Shown here: positions 15,001-23,573 of the stretch, piece by piece | How positions within the stretch are numbered: the first letter of the stretch is position 1 | Layout: every line of letters starts with the position of its first letter | IMG/VR virus record: IMGVR_UViG_3300037246_000253 | Span: 1 to 47,273 of that record | Length of the DNA: 47,273 nt | Direction: 5' to 3' (one strand) | From: a virus | Program-made: the position numbers and the translations under genes | The notes under the pieces: generated by a model | Seen by the model: the letters and a program-made list of their open reading frames with translations, nothing else | Database searches by the model: none | What the model was told of the DNA's origin: nothing

Positions 15001-15253
15001 CCAGGGTGCCATGAGTTACATCGCGGTTGCCATCCCAGTCGGCGGCGCGATCCCATGCGCTGTCCTTGACGTCATAGATTCCATTCTCGACCGCATTGGT
15101 CTGGGCCGCCACCAGCACACGATCGTCGCTGTTGACCGTGACGCCATCGATAACCTGATTGCCCTCGAGCGTGATGTTGACGCTCGTGACGACGACGCAT
15201 GGAACCTTGATCGCCTTGCTGGCGACCACCCCGTTAAATCTGTCCGTAGCCAT
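12068..15253 (-). CDS. Long tail fibre or spike protein
   Basis: 1,061 aa. Residues about 20-118 form a widespread phage tail-fibre N-terminal module (ITLEG-Q---G--V---DRVLV--Q----ENGIY-V--SAW-RA-D-DGNRD---GTLV), thought to attach fibres to the tail. The same module opens the 475-aa protein at 34165-35592. The long middle is a string of short Gly/Asp/Thr-rich beta segments typical of trimeric fibre shafts. The final 120 residues repeat a C-terminal pattern also present in the 475-aa protein (LKDYSIAQV, a VDLESASGNMTLSITG strand, a Trp-Gly block). AAGGAGG lies 10 nt before the ATG. It is likely the receptor-binding adhesin. Confidence 0.78.
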   Translation of the reverse strand: MATDRFNGVVASKAIKVPCVVVTSVNITLEGNQVIDGVTVNSDDRVLVAAQTNAVENGIYDVKDSAWDRAADWDGNRDVTHGTLVGAYDSLGDFTLYIVDTDEPITIGSTAVSIIFYLAGSAAILLAGTITNAMLRWDGVDTWEEVGRIQATVDGAEFRIFETTLTDYLEITYVGTSAIFSLSNGAHSIEIQNNITVTGSDVFITAGDITVAGTAQSERLIAGDPGTEGTGITIGGVTYESSAKISDLGGTNLAQMILHRHSTTIGAVLVGSRSNTDDDTHALVTDGQALLWLIGVGHDGVDYEQAGSIQIDVDGTAASNDMPGRIVFSTTPAGGVTPVEAMRIRSTGDVEMDFRLLLPSVNDPAAPTLAFGVDSGFYEVADNSIGISLNGARAWFYNSVHFRADSSTGAWMLLGGATATAPGFGPRSNDLDTGVGSGTADTLSLIGGGFELMRLTEDTENKIDAYVPIFITEQTTANATEAGKGQFWVRDDVAPNVPMFTDDDGNDFVLNEGGNAAIEFIINADINTATPPTTETVTARLVYRDLADDDQLGFIGYDGGHDLEIINDMRGGEFLVQCTDTAGIKRTFLDYSPQSAAFIRADQNMAMYVNNTVEFLNALASTGQVILNFGGVNVANSRTTADGGWFVDNDYNGGATFERVLTENDMQQGLNVMMHNFSTGIGAGDPGGGGCNLNNATMSSVTIIRFDDVGRDGINQEWLYPNIVAGDLLTLHSETITSDYVIFRATGVAVDQTGWWEVPVEYVAGIRPANSSNLRTTWQQLGEASGSGAGISGTPVDNQIAVWTGATDIEGDAGLTWDGAILQISTIGGNQLDLHDNNSTGAASASSIIFTDDLDATQGTIGMLPVFNVLLVSSANGDVLISANSGAGDVDIDGDLEVIGGELRITDADVSDFLTIVNDGTDTNFTITGGGEMDFADHVMRQMILKDYSIAQVDYVPSGTTQALVYADGPAFTVDLESASGNMTLSITGGPAASSYGQVTVRVQQDGATPRTVTWGGGDTYRHVDDTAHPMNTTLDGITVYTLETFDAGASWEVSGANYGP

Positions 15254-15256
15254 GTG

Positions 15257-18200
15257 CTAGTCCCTCCTTGGGCCTGTGAAGTATTCCCACCACTCGTCGG
15301 TCGTGAGTCCTTCCTCCCAGAGCTTCTTGCCTGTCTTACTCATCTGGCCTGTCGGCAGGTGAGCCGCGGTGCCAATAACGTCAAGCGTGGCATCGTAAAA
15401 GGCCCAGTCGGGATCGCCCTGAGATATTTGGTCAATCATGCGAAAAGTGTCGTTTGAGAGTACACCAATAGGTGTGTTGCCACCGCCGAAGCGAGCCGCT
15501 GCTATCTCACGCACAAACGGTACGCCGGAGACCAGTGAATCCAGAGTGGCCTCGGCCGTCCACAGCGCCCAGTCCTCGGGCTCGTCGTCGTCCTCGGGCA
15601 GTCGGCCGTAGAGCCAAGCCGACGCCATGCCCTCCACTGTGTAGAGCATAATCAGGTCGTACAACAGGGCCATGACCTGCTTTGGATCTTTGTAATTGGT
15701 GTCCTTGTGCTTCTCGTAAGCGATGTTGCTTTTCGCCAGCATGTAGGAGATCAGCGTGGTCCAGATCCGAATGAATTGTGACTGACGATTCTTGCGCAGG
15801 CCGGTAGTGCCGCGCTCGAGACCGGAGCGGTCTGAGAAGAAGCCACTGGTTTGAGCCGCCTCGACCTGGGTGTCAGCGTAGATGATGGCGTCAGCCTCGG
15901 AGAGCAGCAGCTTTGAATCGTTGAGTCCCTTCTCGTAGGCCCCCAACCATGTGACGACATCGACAACCTTCTGAGCCGCGGCGATGCCGGCGAACAGCGT
16001 CGAGCCGATAAGATGGTAGACCTGCTTGGTGCGTGTCGGCATGTTGCCGAACTCAGCCTCGACGAGAGCCTTGGTATCCTGAATGTCCTTGTCGAATGCA
16101 CCGACAGAGTAGCGCGTCTTGATGAAACTCGAGACCTCGGTCACAGTGCGGTGCGCAGCGGCAGGGTTCTGCATATACTTGGCCAGCCCCCTGCCGAACG
16201 CGGCCGTGCCAATGACCGCAATGGTCTGGAACAAGCCAGTGAACTGCAGGAACATAACCGTGAAATTCCAACCGAGCTTGGCCTTGGTGAATCCGGTGCG
16301 GATCCAGGCAGCACCGAACTCAATGATGTTCTCGCTCGGGAGCTCACCGACCGCGGCATCAGTCAGCCACAGGTCGAGCGCCTCGAGGGCGGCACGATTG
16401 TTGGTGTCAATCATGGCGCGCTGGATGCTGCCGGACTCGAGCAGCCGCTTGATGTGCAAGACCTCATCACCGACCGCGATATCACGGATGACCTCGCGCA
16501 GGTGTGAGTCGATGATGTTCAGGCCGAGCTTCACGACCCTGCCGTGATTCTTTACGCGATTATACGTGGAGCCGGAGCGCGTGTTGGCGCTGACGCTGCT
16601 GCCCAAGGCAACGCGATTCATCTGCGCCTCGATGTTCTCGGCCGCCCGCTCAGGTGACTCTCGCACATTGCTCTTTGGATCGTAGTCACGGTCATAGCGC
16701 AGCGGGTGATAGCCACCGCGGACGAGGATTGTCTCGCCGTCTGCCGTGCGTATCTCGAACGGTGAGGCCTCGACCTTCTCCGGCCGGATACCACGGCGCC
16801 GCTCCTCGGCATCGAATATCGCCTCGCGATAGGTGTCGTTGTAGTCCCAGATGTCCTGCACGAACGCCCAGTCTTTTTTCGTCAGGTGCGCGAGCATCTG
16901 CCTCACGGTCTGCTCATTGAATACGATGCTGCCCTCGTAGGTGCCGCCCAGGACAGCGGCTCGATTGCCCTCGTTGCCCCAGTTGAGAGCCATCGACAGG
17001 AGCTCAGACTTGGAGTAGTCGGTGTCGAGCCCATCGATATGATAGATCTGCTCCGACATCTTGCCGAGCTCTTTGGCTGTGTAATGCTTGTTGTAGAATC
17101 CGGCGACGTCCCGCTGTGCCTGATGCAGCATGGGGATCAGTTTCTCAGCGTAGGCCCTGCGCATCGGCACGATGATGCGGCGCGTGATGGCACCGAACCC
17201 CGACTTGTCGAGCACACGAGCGATCGAGCTCGGCCGCAACCAAGTCATAATTCCCTGATCTATGTTCTTGTTTGCCCGCTCGCCTGCTGTCTTGACGCCA
17301 CCGGGCCGGAGCACTATCTGCTTGTTGTTTTCGTGCAGGGATTCGACGATTTCGTCCTCAACCTCTTTGAAGTCGACGAGCTCATCGTTGACCGTCATCT
17401 TGTCCTCGTTCACGGCGCCATGCTCGATCTGCTTGATGACGTCCCGCATGCCGCGCAGTTCCTCGGGCGTGAATTCCTGCCAGTTGACCGTCTCGTCCAT
17501 GATCTTGCGCATGGTCTCAGGCGTGACAATCATCTTGCCCTCGATGACAGCCTGCCTGAGCTCCTTGAGAGCCGTGTCCCGGTCGACCTCAGCCAGTGAC
17601 TTCTTGCGTAGCTCGATGCCCTCGAGGACCGCATTGACCTGATTCAGTACGCCAGCCTTGGCCAGCTGCCGCTGCTTGCGTGGGCCCTCGAGCCGAGCAA
17701 GGTACTTGCGGATCGTGTCCATTTCTTTTTGCACGGCCAGCGCTGCCCGGTACATCTCGTGGTTTGTGATCTGCCGCAGCTTCGCCGCATAGGCCTTTTG
17801 ATAGTCACGCCGCTCCATGGACTCGAACGCTTCGCGTCCAGCTTTTTGCTCGGCGCGCAGGTAAACGTGTGGCTTGATGTCGCGGACCTGTGTCTCGTTG
17901 ACCTTGGCGCGGGCGCCGGCCTTGAGCATGGCCATCTCAGCGCGCTTGGGAAGCTGCGCCTTGTTGGCTGCACGAGCCTCACGGTCCTCACGCTTGTCGC
18001 CTTGCTCCTTGGCACGGATCGCCGGCTGGTCCTCGCGCATCAGCTTGCGCAGCTGCCTGAGCTCGGCGTTGAGAATGTTCAATCGCTTCTCGGAGTGCAC
18101 CGCGCGCACCGCGTTGTCGGCCAGGGTGCCATCAGTCAGTGGGTCAGGGTAGAAATCCAGCATGCGAACCTCAGTCTGGGCCTCGATGTATTGCTCCATG

Positions 18201-21200
18201 GGAGGCGCATTGATGATCTCGCGGATCATGGTCATGCCGTCTTTGTAGCCGAGCCTGTTGGCTGCAAGGTCAACATCGGTGCCGCCCTTGCGGGCATAGA
18301 TGAACGGCCGAGGCAGCGCGTTAAGCGTCTCCTGATCGTCAGCGAGCAGGCGCATCAGGCTTTTCTTGTCGATCTTGAATGCCAGCCCTCGAGTCGGTGA
18401 GCCGTCCGGCTGCTTACCCTTTTGCAGCATAGCCAGCGCGACGTACACGCGCATCTCGTGGGCCTCGTCCTCGATCTCAGCGCGCAGCTTGGCTCGCTCC
18501 TCCTGCCACCACGCTTTCTCGTCACGAGTCATGGCCGCCAGCATGCGGCGCGTCTCTTTTTCGACGGCGTCATCGTGAGTGCGTTGCAGCTGCTTGGCGT
18601 AATAGTCGAACCGCTCCTGGGTCATGCCGGCGCTCTCGGCATCAGCGAACAGGGCGACAAAGCCTTGAGTCTGCTCGGCCACCGCGATCTCTGCGTCCGA
18701 GGCCAGCATGCGATCGAACACGCCGCGGATCTCCTCATTCACATGGACCCCTGCGATACCCTTGAGCCTAGCGTAGATGTTCAGCATCCAGCGACGGTAA
18801 GCATTGAACGCATCCTGCAGAGCCACGCTCGGAGCCTTGCCCTCGAGGGTGTAGACCTCGAACATATTGGCAAACTTCTCGTGAGCCTCCTCGGAAATAC
18901 CCTCGTCAGTTGCCCCGGTCTGCTGCTTGATTGTCTCCCAGTCCTTGACCATCTGGTCAGGAGCGTTCGGTGTCTGCGCCGCCCACTTCATAACCTCGAG
19001 GTACATATGTCCGGTCTCGTGGATGAACGTCGAGGAGTCGCCGGACGTCAGGATCTCAATGAATCCCTTGCGGGCTTCGTTGAATGAGATCCGGCCACGC
19101 TCGCCCTGCTTGAGAATACTGGGATCCTCGGCGTCGAACGTGCCCTCGTTGCCGATCGATGACTTGATCTGATTGGACTCGAACGCCACGAACACATCCT
19201 GAGTCGGAGCACCGTCGCCATCCCAGTCTCGGATGATGATGCCGTCATACCCCAAACCCTGAAAATACTCTTTGAGGAACGTGCCAACGGCTGATGTCTG
19301 GTCGCGTGTACCGCCCCGCTTGTTCAGTGGAATGGCGTCTGGATTCTCGTCGTTGTGGACCTGTATGGCGTAATCGATCTCCTCCATCATCGCCTCCCAG
19401 GTCGTATCGAAAGGCTTTTTAATCGACAGGTGGGCAGGGATCATCTGGGCGGTGACGCCCTCCTCGATGTGGTGCGCCATGCGCTCGGCATGCTCAGGCT
19501 CCGAGGAGAACCATGAGCCCATGTTGTTGAAGCCGCCCATGCTGCCGGTCGGTATGAACTCCTCGAACGGCTCCGGCCATTGTGAGCCGTGGTAAACCTC
19601 TTGCGGGGTGCCATCTTCGTTGACGACAACCGAGCCCTCCATGAATGCTGCGAGATTCTCCGCGCGCTGCCCCTGCAATATCGGGCTGTCCGTGCCTGCC
19701 AGTGGATTAACAGATCCCTCGGGTACTACAACGCCGCCTTCTCTAATGCCTGCCGAAATTGCGTCATCGTCGAACTGTCCCTGAGCAGTTGCATCGCCTG
19801 CTTGAGCTTCTGCTGTATCACCAGCCCGTTGTTGACGTCCCTCGCGCCCTCGAACAGGGCCACCAGCACCGACATCATCTCTTTGTGACTCCTGCCCAAC
19901 GTCTGCGAAGCTAAGACCAGTGTTTTCGATAGACTCTGACTCGATAGCTTCTGCAATAAATCTGTAGATTTGCCATTGGCCATCTAATGTTTCCTCCAAC
20001 CTGTTTCGGACTACGTCGACATAATTGCTCTCATTGAGCAGCGTCGAGAATGCATTTTGTAAGGCAAAGATGAAACCAATATCGTGATTCATCTCTGCGT
20101 AGTGAGCCGCCTCGTGGACCATGGTCGTCAGCATCGAGGCCGCGATAGTCTTGATGTCAGATGTTTCTATGTCAAACGGCGCCGAGGACAGTGGATCTCG
20201 CATCCTGTGCTCGCGAGGATCCTGCGCCGGGTTTATGAACATCATGCCGGCCGGCACCTTGGTATGGACTCCGTAGCTGTGGTTGCCCAGTACGCTGACG
20301 CCAACGCCGATCTTGTCGAGACCGGCAAAGTAACCCTGATCGCCCTTTACTGCCAGCAGGTCACGCATGCGCATGAACGAATTGCCAATCTCAAAGTAAT
20401 ACTCGTTGACCCGCTGCTCACCAAAGGTCTCGTAGAGAGCCTCCATAAGATCAGACCCAGGCTCGACGGGGGTGTCCTCAATAAACCGGACGTTGAGATC
20501 CGATGCGTCAGGCTTGAATGTCATCTGGTTGTGGATCAGCGGCTTGTCGCGCGGCACGAGGGCCTGATCGACAATGTATTCCGTTGAGTCCGGCCGGCTC
20601 TCGGCCTGCATAGTTTCCTTGTCTAGCGGGCCCTGGGCGACACCATCGATGACGAGCTCGCCGCCCTCGACCTTTAGGTCCGAGCCTTCAGCTATCCTGC
20701 CCGTCAGAGAGACCTGCTCGGTTGGCGGCGGGGTGAGGTCAAGTAAGTCACCAGTAAATCCATTGATATCTACCGTCCGAATAGTCCCGTATCCCTTGGC
20801 CATCTCCTCGGTTTTGTCGCGCCACATCAGCACCGACAGGTACGTCTGGATCTGGAAAATATCCGACTCCGCGTGACCTTGTAGCGACTGCCTATTCAGC
20901 CCCATCGGATACCCAGGCTCGCCAGCTTCCATGTCTGGGTGGATGTTTATAAATATGCGGCGCTTGATGTGTTCAGCGCCCATCTGCCACGGATTCTCCG
21001 TGGTGCTCAACGTCAGCTGGTTGAGGCCCTCAATGGCGATCGTTGTGTTCTGGGAGCCCACGTATTCATTTTCTATTTTCTCGATCAGGATGTCGGCTGT
21101 GCCCCACTCAAGCTGCACCGTGCCAATAGACCTGTACCGATCGCTGTCGAAATTCTTGCCGGCGCTGGCCTCCTCGGAGATCTCGCCACTCGTTTTTGTG

Positions 21201-22555
21201 ACAGTTATCCGAGGCTCGAGCATCTGGTCATTGGTTGTATCGCTGAGTTGCCAACCCTTGAAGGACTTGACCTCCTGAGTAGTGCCGGTGACGTAATCCA
21301 CGTAATCGTCCAGCAGCGTTACCGAGATCTTTGTGCCATTGTCCTCGTCAGTCTTGACCCTGCGCAGCGCTTGGTCAGCTGAATAGCGACTGTCCAGCGG
21401 GTGAGTAGGATCATTGAGGCTCTCCAAAAAGTCCTCGCCAGTGGTGTTGAGCGTAGTCTTGACGCCGTCGCGCACCGTCTCGAGCGTGAGTGCCTTGTTG
21501 CCAGCGAGGAACAGTAACTTGGCCACACCGAAGCCGCCTGAGTTGACGTCTCCCTCTTTTTTCGAGCCAGCCATAGTGAGGAAGCCCTCGTTGATCTCCT
21601 CGGCTGTCATGCCCACACCGTTGTCAGTAATGGTCATGGTGCGGCCGTCATCGCTGATCTCGATATGGATATGGCCGTCCTCGATGTCGCCCCTCCTCAG
21701 AGCGGTGCGAACAGCATCAAACGAATTCTGGAACGTCTCCTTGATCGTGACCATTTGGACCTTGTGCATGTCCTTGTAAAGCTGCTCACCGAGTAGCTGC
21801 GCCATGCGGCGCTTATTGACCTCAGCCTTGGCAGCAACGGAATCCAACGTCTCATCGACCGGGCCCTGGAATAGCTCGCGCGTGGTCGTGGCTTTGAATC
21901 CGGCATCGATGCGTGTCTGCGCCTCGAGTCGCTCCTGATTGAGCAGGTGGATCTGCTTGCGGTTGTCGGACATCTGTTTCGTGAGCTCGACACGGCTGTC
22001 GTAGATCTCATTCGGAGTGAGTCCGTGCACCGGCAGCGTCTTGTTCTCCATGGCGACACGGAACCGATCCTCCGGCCAGATCCGGCCGCGATTGTTGGGA
22101 TCGATCTCAGTGGTAGTGGCCCTCATCATCAGCTGGCCAATGTGCATTTTGATCTCGTTCTCGGTGAGATTCTCGAACTCGACATTGAACCCAAGGGCCT
22201 TGGACAGGAGCTCATCGAACAGGCTGGCGTCCTGCAGGAGTAGCTTGTAGTCAGCGTTGATGCCCTCAATCTTTTCGACGATCTCTGCGCGCTCGCCCAT
22301 CATGGCGCGTAGCTTCTCGGTGCGGAAATCCTTGATCTCAGCCAGCTTGCCTGTGCCGGTCTCGACGTCACCGCCGGCCTCGCTGACGCGGTCGGTGATG
22401 CTGATGACATCCACACTGGCGTCAATGAACAGCCGCATGACGGCCTGAGCGTCTGTCAGGCCATTGGCAACGTACTTGGTGAGCATCTTGACATCTTCGG
22501 GCTCGACCTTATGGCCGGCCTTCTTGAGTAACTTGATGCAGTCTTTTACAGCCAC
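15257..22555 (-). CDS. Giant polyvalent protein: GHKL ATPase, two zincins, ART domain
   Basis: 2,432 aa, starting at GTG in a TAGTG overlap. Domains in order: helical start; GHKL (Hsp90/MutL-type) ATPase at about 260-600 with N-box KETFQNSFDA (272-281), G1 DNGVGM (311-316), G2 GGFGVAK (340-346) and GTKISV (407-412); zincin 1 HEAAHYAEMNH (814-824); a low-complexity linker; an ADP-ribosyltransferase-like domain of the polyvalent type at 985-1148 (VYHGSQ, GSWFSSEPEHAERMA, ending SNQIKSSIGNEGTF); zincin 2 FIHETGHM (HExxH 1179-1183) with a downstream HEKFANMFEVY; a long coiled-coil region about 1300-1800; hydrophobic helices near 2080-2250; acidic tail. Large polyvalent proteins are known from phages and conjugative elements and are thought to enter the host with DNA. 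It lies between the fibre and virion genes. Confidence 0.8.
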   Translation of the reverse strand: MAVKDCIKLLKKAGHKVEPEDVKMLTKYVANGLTDAQAVMRLFIDASVDVISITDRVSEAGGDVETGTGKLAEIKDFRTEKLRAMMGERAEIVEKIEGINADYKLLLQDASLFDELLSKALGFNVEFENLTENEIKMHIGQLMMRATTTEIDPNNRGRIWPEDRFRVAMENKTLPVHGLTPNEIYDSRVELTKQMSDNRKQIHLLNQERLEAQTRIDAGFKATTTRELFQGPVDETLDSVAAKAEVNKRRMAQLLGEQLYKDMHKVQMVTIKETFQNSFDAVRTALRRGDIEDGHIHIEISDDGRTMTITDNGVGMTAEEINEGFLTMAGSKKEGDVNSGGFGVAKLLFLAGNKALTLETVRDGVKTTLNTTGEDFLESLNDPTHPLDSRYSADQALRRVKTDEDNGTKISVTLLDDYVDYVTGTTQEVKSFKGWQLSDTTNDQMLEPRITVTKTSGEISEEASAGKNFDSDRYRSIGTVQLEWGTADILIEKIENEYVGSQNTTIAIEGLNQLTLSTTENPWQMGAEHIKRRIFINIHPDMEAGEPGYPMGLNRQSLQGHAESDIFQIQTYLSVLMWRDKTEEMAKGYGTIRTVDINGFTGDLLDLTPPPTEQVSLTGRIAEGSDLKVEGGELVIDGVAQGPLDKETMQAESRPDSTEYIVDQALVPRDKPLIHNQMTFKPDASDLNVRFIEDTPVEPGSDLMEALYETFGEQRVNEYYFEIGNSFMRMRDLLAVKGDQGYFAGLDKIGVGVSVLGNHSYGVHTKVPAGMMFINPAQDPREHRMRDPLSSAPFDIETSDIKTIAASMLTTMVHEAAHYAEMNHDIGFIFALQNAFSTLLNESNYVDVVRNRLEETLDGQWQIYRFIAEAIESESIENTGLSFADVGQESQRDDVGAGGPVRGREGRQQRAGDTAEAQAGDATAQGQFDDDAISAGIREGGVVVPEGSVNPLAGTDSPILQGQRAENLAAFMEGSVVVNEDGTPQEVYHGSQWPEPFEEFIPTGSMGGFNNMGSWFSSEPEHAERMAHHIEEGVTAQMIPAHLSIKKPFDTTWEAMMEEIDYAIQVHNDENPDAIPLNKRGGTRDQTSAVGTFLKEYFQGLGYDGIIIRDWDGDGAPTQDVFVAFESNQIKSSIGNEGTFDAEDPSILKQGERGRISFNEARKGFIEILTSGDSSTFIHETGHMYLEVMKWAAQTPNAPDQMVKDWETIKQQTGATDEGISEEAHEKFANMFEVYTLEGKAPSVALQDAFNAYRRWMLNIYARLKGIAGVHVNEEIRGVFDRMLASDAEIAVAEQTQGFVALFADAESAGMTQERFDYYAKQLQRTHDDAVEKETRRMLAAMTRDEKAWWQEERAKLRAEIEDEAHEMRVYVALAMLQKGKQPDGSPTRGLAFKIDKKSLMRLLADDQETLNALPRPFIYARKGGTDVDLAANRLGYKDGMTMIREIINAPPMEQYIEAQTEVRMLDFYPDPLTDGTLADNAVRAVHSEKRLNILNAELRQLRKLMREDQPAIRAKEQGDKREDREARAANKAQLPKRAEMAMLKAGARAKVNETQVRDIKPHVYLRAEQKAGREAFESMERRDYQKAYAAKLRQITNHEMYRAALAVQKEMDTIRKYLARLEGPRKQRQLAKAGVLNQVNAVLEGIELRKKSLAEVDRDTALKELRQAVIEGKMIVTPETMRKIMDETVNWQEFTPEELRGMRDVIKQIEHGAVNEDKMTVNDELVDFKEVEDEIVESLHENNKQIVLRPGGVKTAGERANKNIDQGIMTWLRPSSIARVLDKSGFGAITRRIIVPMRRAYAEKLIPMLHQAQRDVAGFYNKHYTAKELGKMSEQIYHIDGLDTDYSKSELLSMALNWGNEGNRAAVLGGTYEGSIVFNEQTVRQMLAHLTKKDWAFVQDIWDYNDTYREAIFDAEERRRGIRPEKVEASPFEIRTADGETILVRGGYHPLRYDRDYDPKSNVRESPERAAENIEAQMNRVALGSSVSANTRSGSTYNRVKNHGRVVKLGLNIIDSHLREVIRDIAVGDEVLHIKRLLESGSIQRAMIDTNNRAALEALDLWLTDAAVGELPSENIIEFGAAWIRTGFTKAKLGWNFTVMFLQFTGLFQTIAVIGTAAFGRGLAKYMQNPAAAHRTVTEVSSFIKTRYSVGAFDKDIQDTKALVEAEFGNMPTRTKQVYHLIGSTLFAGIAAAQKVVDVVTWLGAYEKGLNDSKLLLSEADAIIYADTQVEAAQTSGFFSDRSGLERGTTGLRKNRQSQFIRIWTTLISYMLAKSNIAYEKHKDTNYKDPKQVMALLYDLIMLYTVEGMASAWLYGRLPEDDDEPEDWALWTAEATLDSLVSGVPFVREIAAARFGGGNTPIGVLSNDTFRMIDQISQGDPDWAFYDATLDVIGTAAHLPTGQMSKTGKKLWEEGLTTDEWWEYFTGPRRD
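19726..19983 (-). CDS. Candidate nested gene inside the polyvalent gene (85 aa)
   Basis: Same strand as the giant gene but shifted in frame, opposite the linker (residues about 858-943) between zincin 1 and the ART-like domain. It has an ATG with GGAGGA 8 nt upstream. The product is a clean amphipathic helical protein (LLQKLSSQSLSKTL, HKEMMSVLVALFEGARDV, QQKLKQAMQLLRD). Its third codon positions are mostly G or C and its second positions A/T-rich, like real genes here, whereas the host frame in this stretch ends codons mostly in A or T and encodes a Gly/Gln/Glu/Ala-rich linker. Either a true overprinted gene or the relic of a domain lost by compensating frameshifts. Function unknown. Confidence 0.55.
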   Translation of the reverse strand: MANGKSTDLLQKLSSQSLSKTLVLASQTLGRSHKEMMSVLVALFEGARDVNNGLVIQQKLKQAMQLLRDSSTMTQFRQALEKAAL

Positions 22556-22791
22556 TATTCCCTGTCCTTCATTGCAAGGAACGCCCTGATTACCAGCATC
22601 AGGAGCTCGTCCTCGTACTCAATCCATCGTGCTCGCTCATCATACGGTGCGGACCCTGGTGGATGCACCGGCTCCGGCGTGAACGGTGTCGGTGGGACCA
22701 CGATAACGCCACCCAGTTCACCAAGAGATGTAGCCGCCAATGGTGAATAGCCTAACTCGCCAAGAGAGGTCCGTTGTAAGGATGTGGTCAC
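22555..22791 (-). CDS. Small Pro-rich protein with a short internal repeat
   Basis: 78 aa. GTG start in a GTGA overlap with the upstream stop; its TAG overlaps the GTG of the polyvalent gene. The motif TSLGELG occurs twice (residues about 8-14 and 21-27) with a related nucleotide repeat. A Pro-rich stretch (VVPPTPFTPEPVHPPG) precedes a C-terminal helix. Tight coupling to the giant gene suggests a virion linker or assembly peptide, but this is inferred. Confidence 0.55.
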   Translation of the reverse strand: MTTSLQRTSLGELGYSPLAATSLGELGGVIVVPPTPFTPEPVHPPGSAPYDERARWIEYEDELLMLVIRAFLAMKDRE

Positions 22792-23573
22792 GGCTGGCGC
22801 GTCAGGGTGCTGGTGGTCTCGCCATCCCCAGTACGCTCAATATCAATTTCCCCAGAAGCAGATAAAATGCCAGCAATCGTGTCGGTAATTGGGTCGTTGA
22901 TGTCCAAGCCAAGGCGAGTATAGAGCTCGGCAATCTCGTTTATCTGGCTAAGTGTTGCAGACGATGACCCGGATATTACGATTTGCGTGAAAGCCGTAGG
23001 AAGGACCGGGGAAATCGGTGACTGGCCGGCGTCCACAGCGGTCAGGTTGCCACCTTTAGCATTCATCTGGATGATATTGAAAACTTGGTACGCATCGGCC
23101 ACGCCATACGTGTTACCAATTCCATTCACCAACACCTTGGTCGTCAACGTATCTGTGGCGTCCACGGAAATGACATCAGCAATGGACTGGTCGTCAAAGT
23201 TAATCACGAGCGAGCCACGCTGCACTCCTGCTGCTACGAAGTCTGCTGCGGTGTCCACGAACGTGTCTCGGCCCACAATGGGCGATCCGGGGTTGCTTGT
23301 GACGGTGCCTGTCTCTGCCGGCGTAGTGCGGGCCTCAAACGCCAGCTTCATATCCTGCTCGGCAACAGTGATGCCTACGAGCACGCCATCGCCCAAGTCC
23401 TGCTTGCCGGAAGCATCTATGAGATGCGAAAAGGACATGCCTCGAAAGCTATCCTCCAGCTTGCGAGATGTGTCGACCACATCCTGCATAACAAATTCAG
23501 TCGATGGCGAGCGAACTTCCAGCACCCTGGGGCTGGACGTAAACTCCATATCAACATCTGTGCGCGTTGTCAT
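22788..23573 (-). CDS. Beta-rich virion-type protein
   Basis: 261 aa. Start ATG in TAATG with the upstream stop. The sequence is Thr/Val/Gly-rich with many short strands (about residues 60-190) containing TPAETGTVTSNPGSPIVG and VQRGSLVINFDD. A helical C-terminal section (INEIAELYTRLGLDINDPITDT) resembles a segment frequent in phage adaptor or baseplate-like proteins. Probably part of the adhesin cassette made by its four neighbours. No confident family. Confidence 0.55.
   Translation of the reverse strand: MTTRTDVDMEFTSSPRVLEVRSPSTEFVMQDVVDTSRKLEDSFRGMSFSHLIDASGKQDLGDGVLVGITVAEQDMKLAFEARTTPAETGTVTSNPGSPIVGRDTFVDTAADFVAAGVQRGSLVINFDDQSIADVISVDATDTLTTKVLVNGIGNTYGVADAYQVFNIIQMNAKGGNLTAVDAGQSPISPVLPTAFTQIVISGSSSATLSQINEIAELYTRLGLDINDPITDTIAGILSASGEIDIERTGDGETTSTLTRQP

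Noticed and set aside
16886-17599. 237-aa plus-strand frame opposite the polyvalent gene
   Set aside because: Antisense shadow, with low-complexity Leu/Val/Asp-rich composition typical of reversed coding sequence and no start signal.
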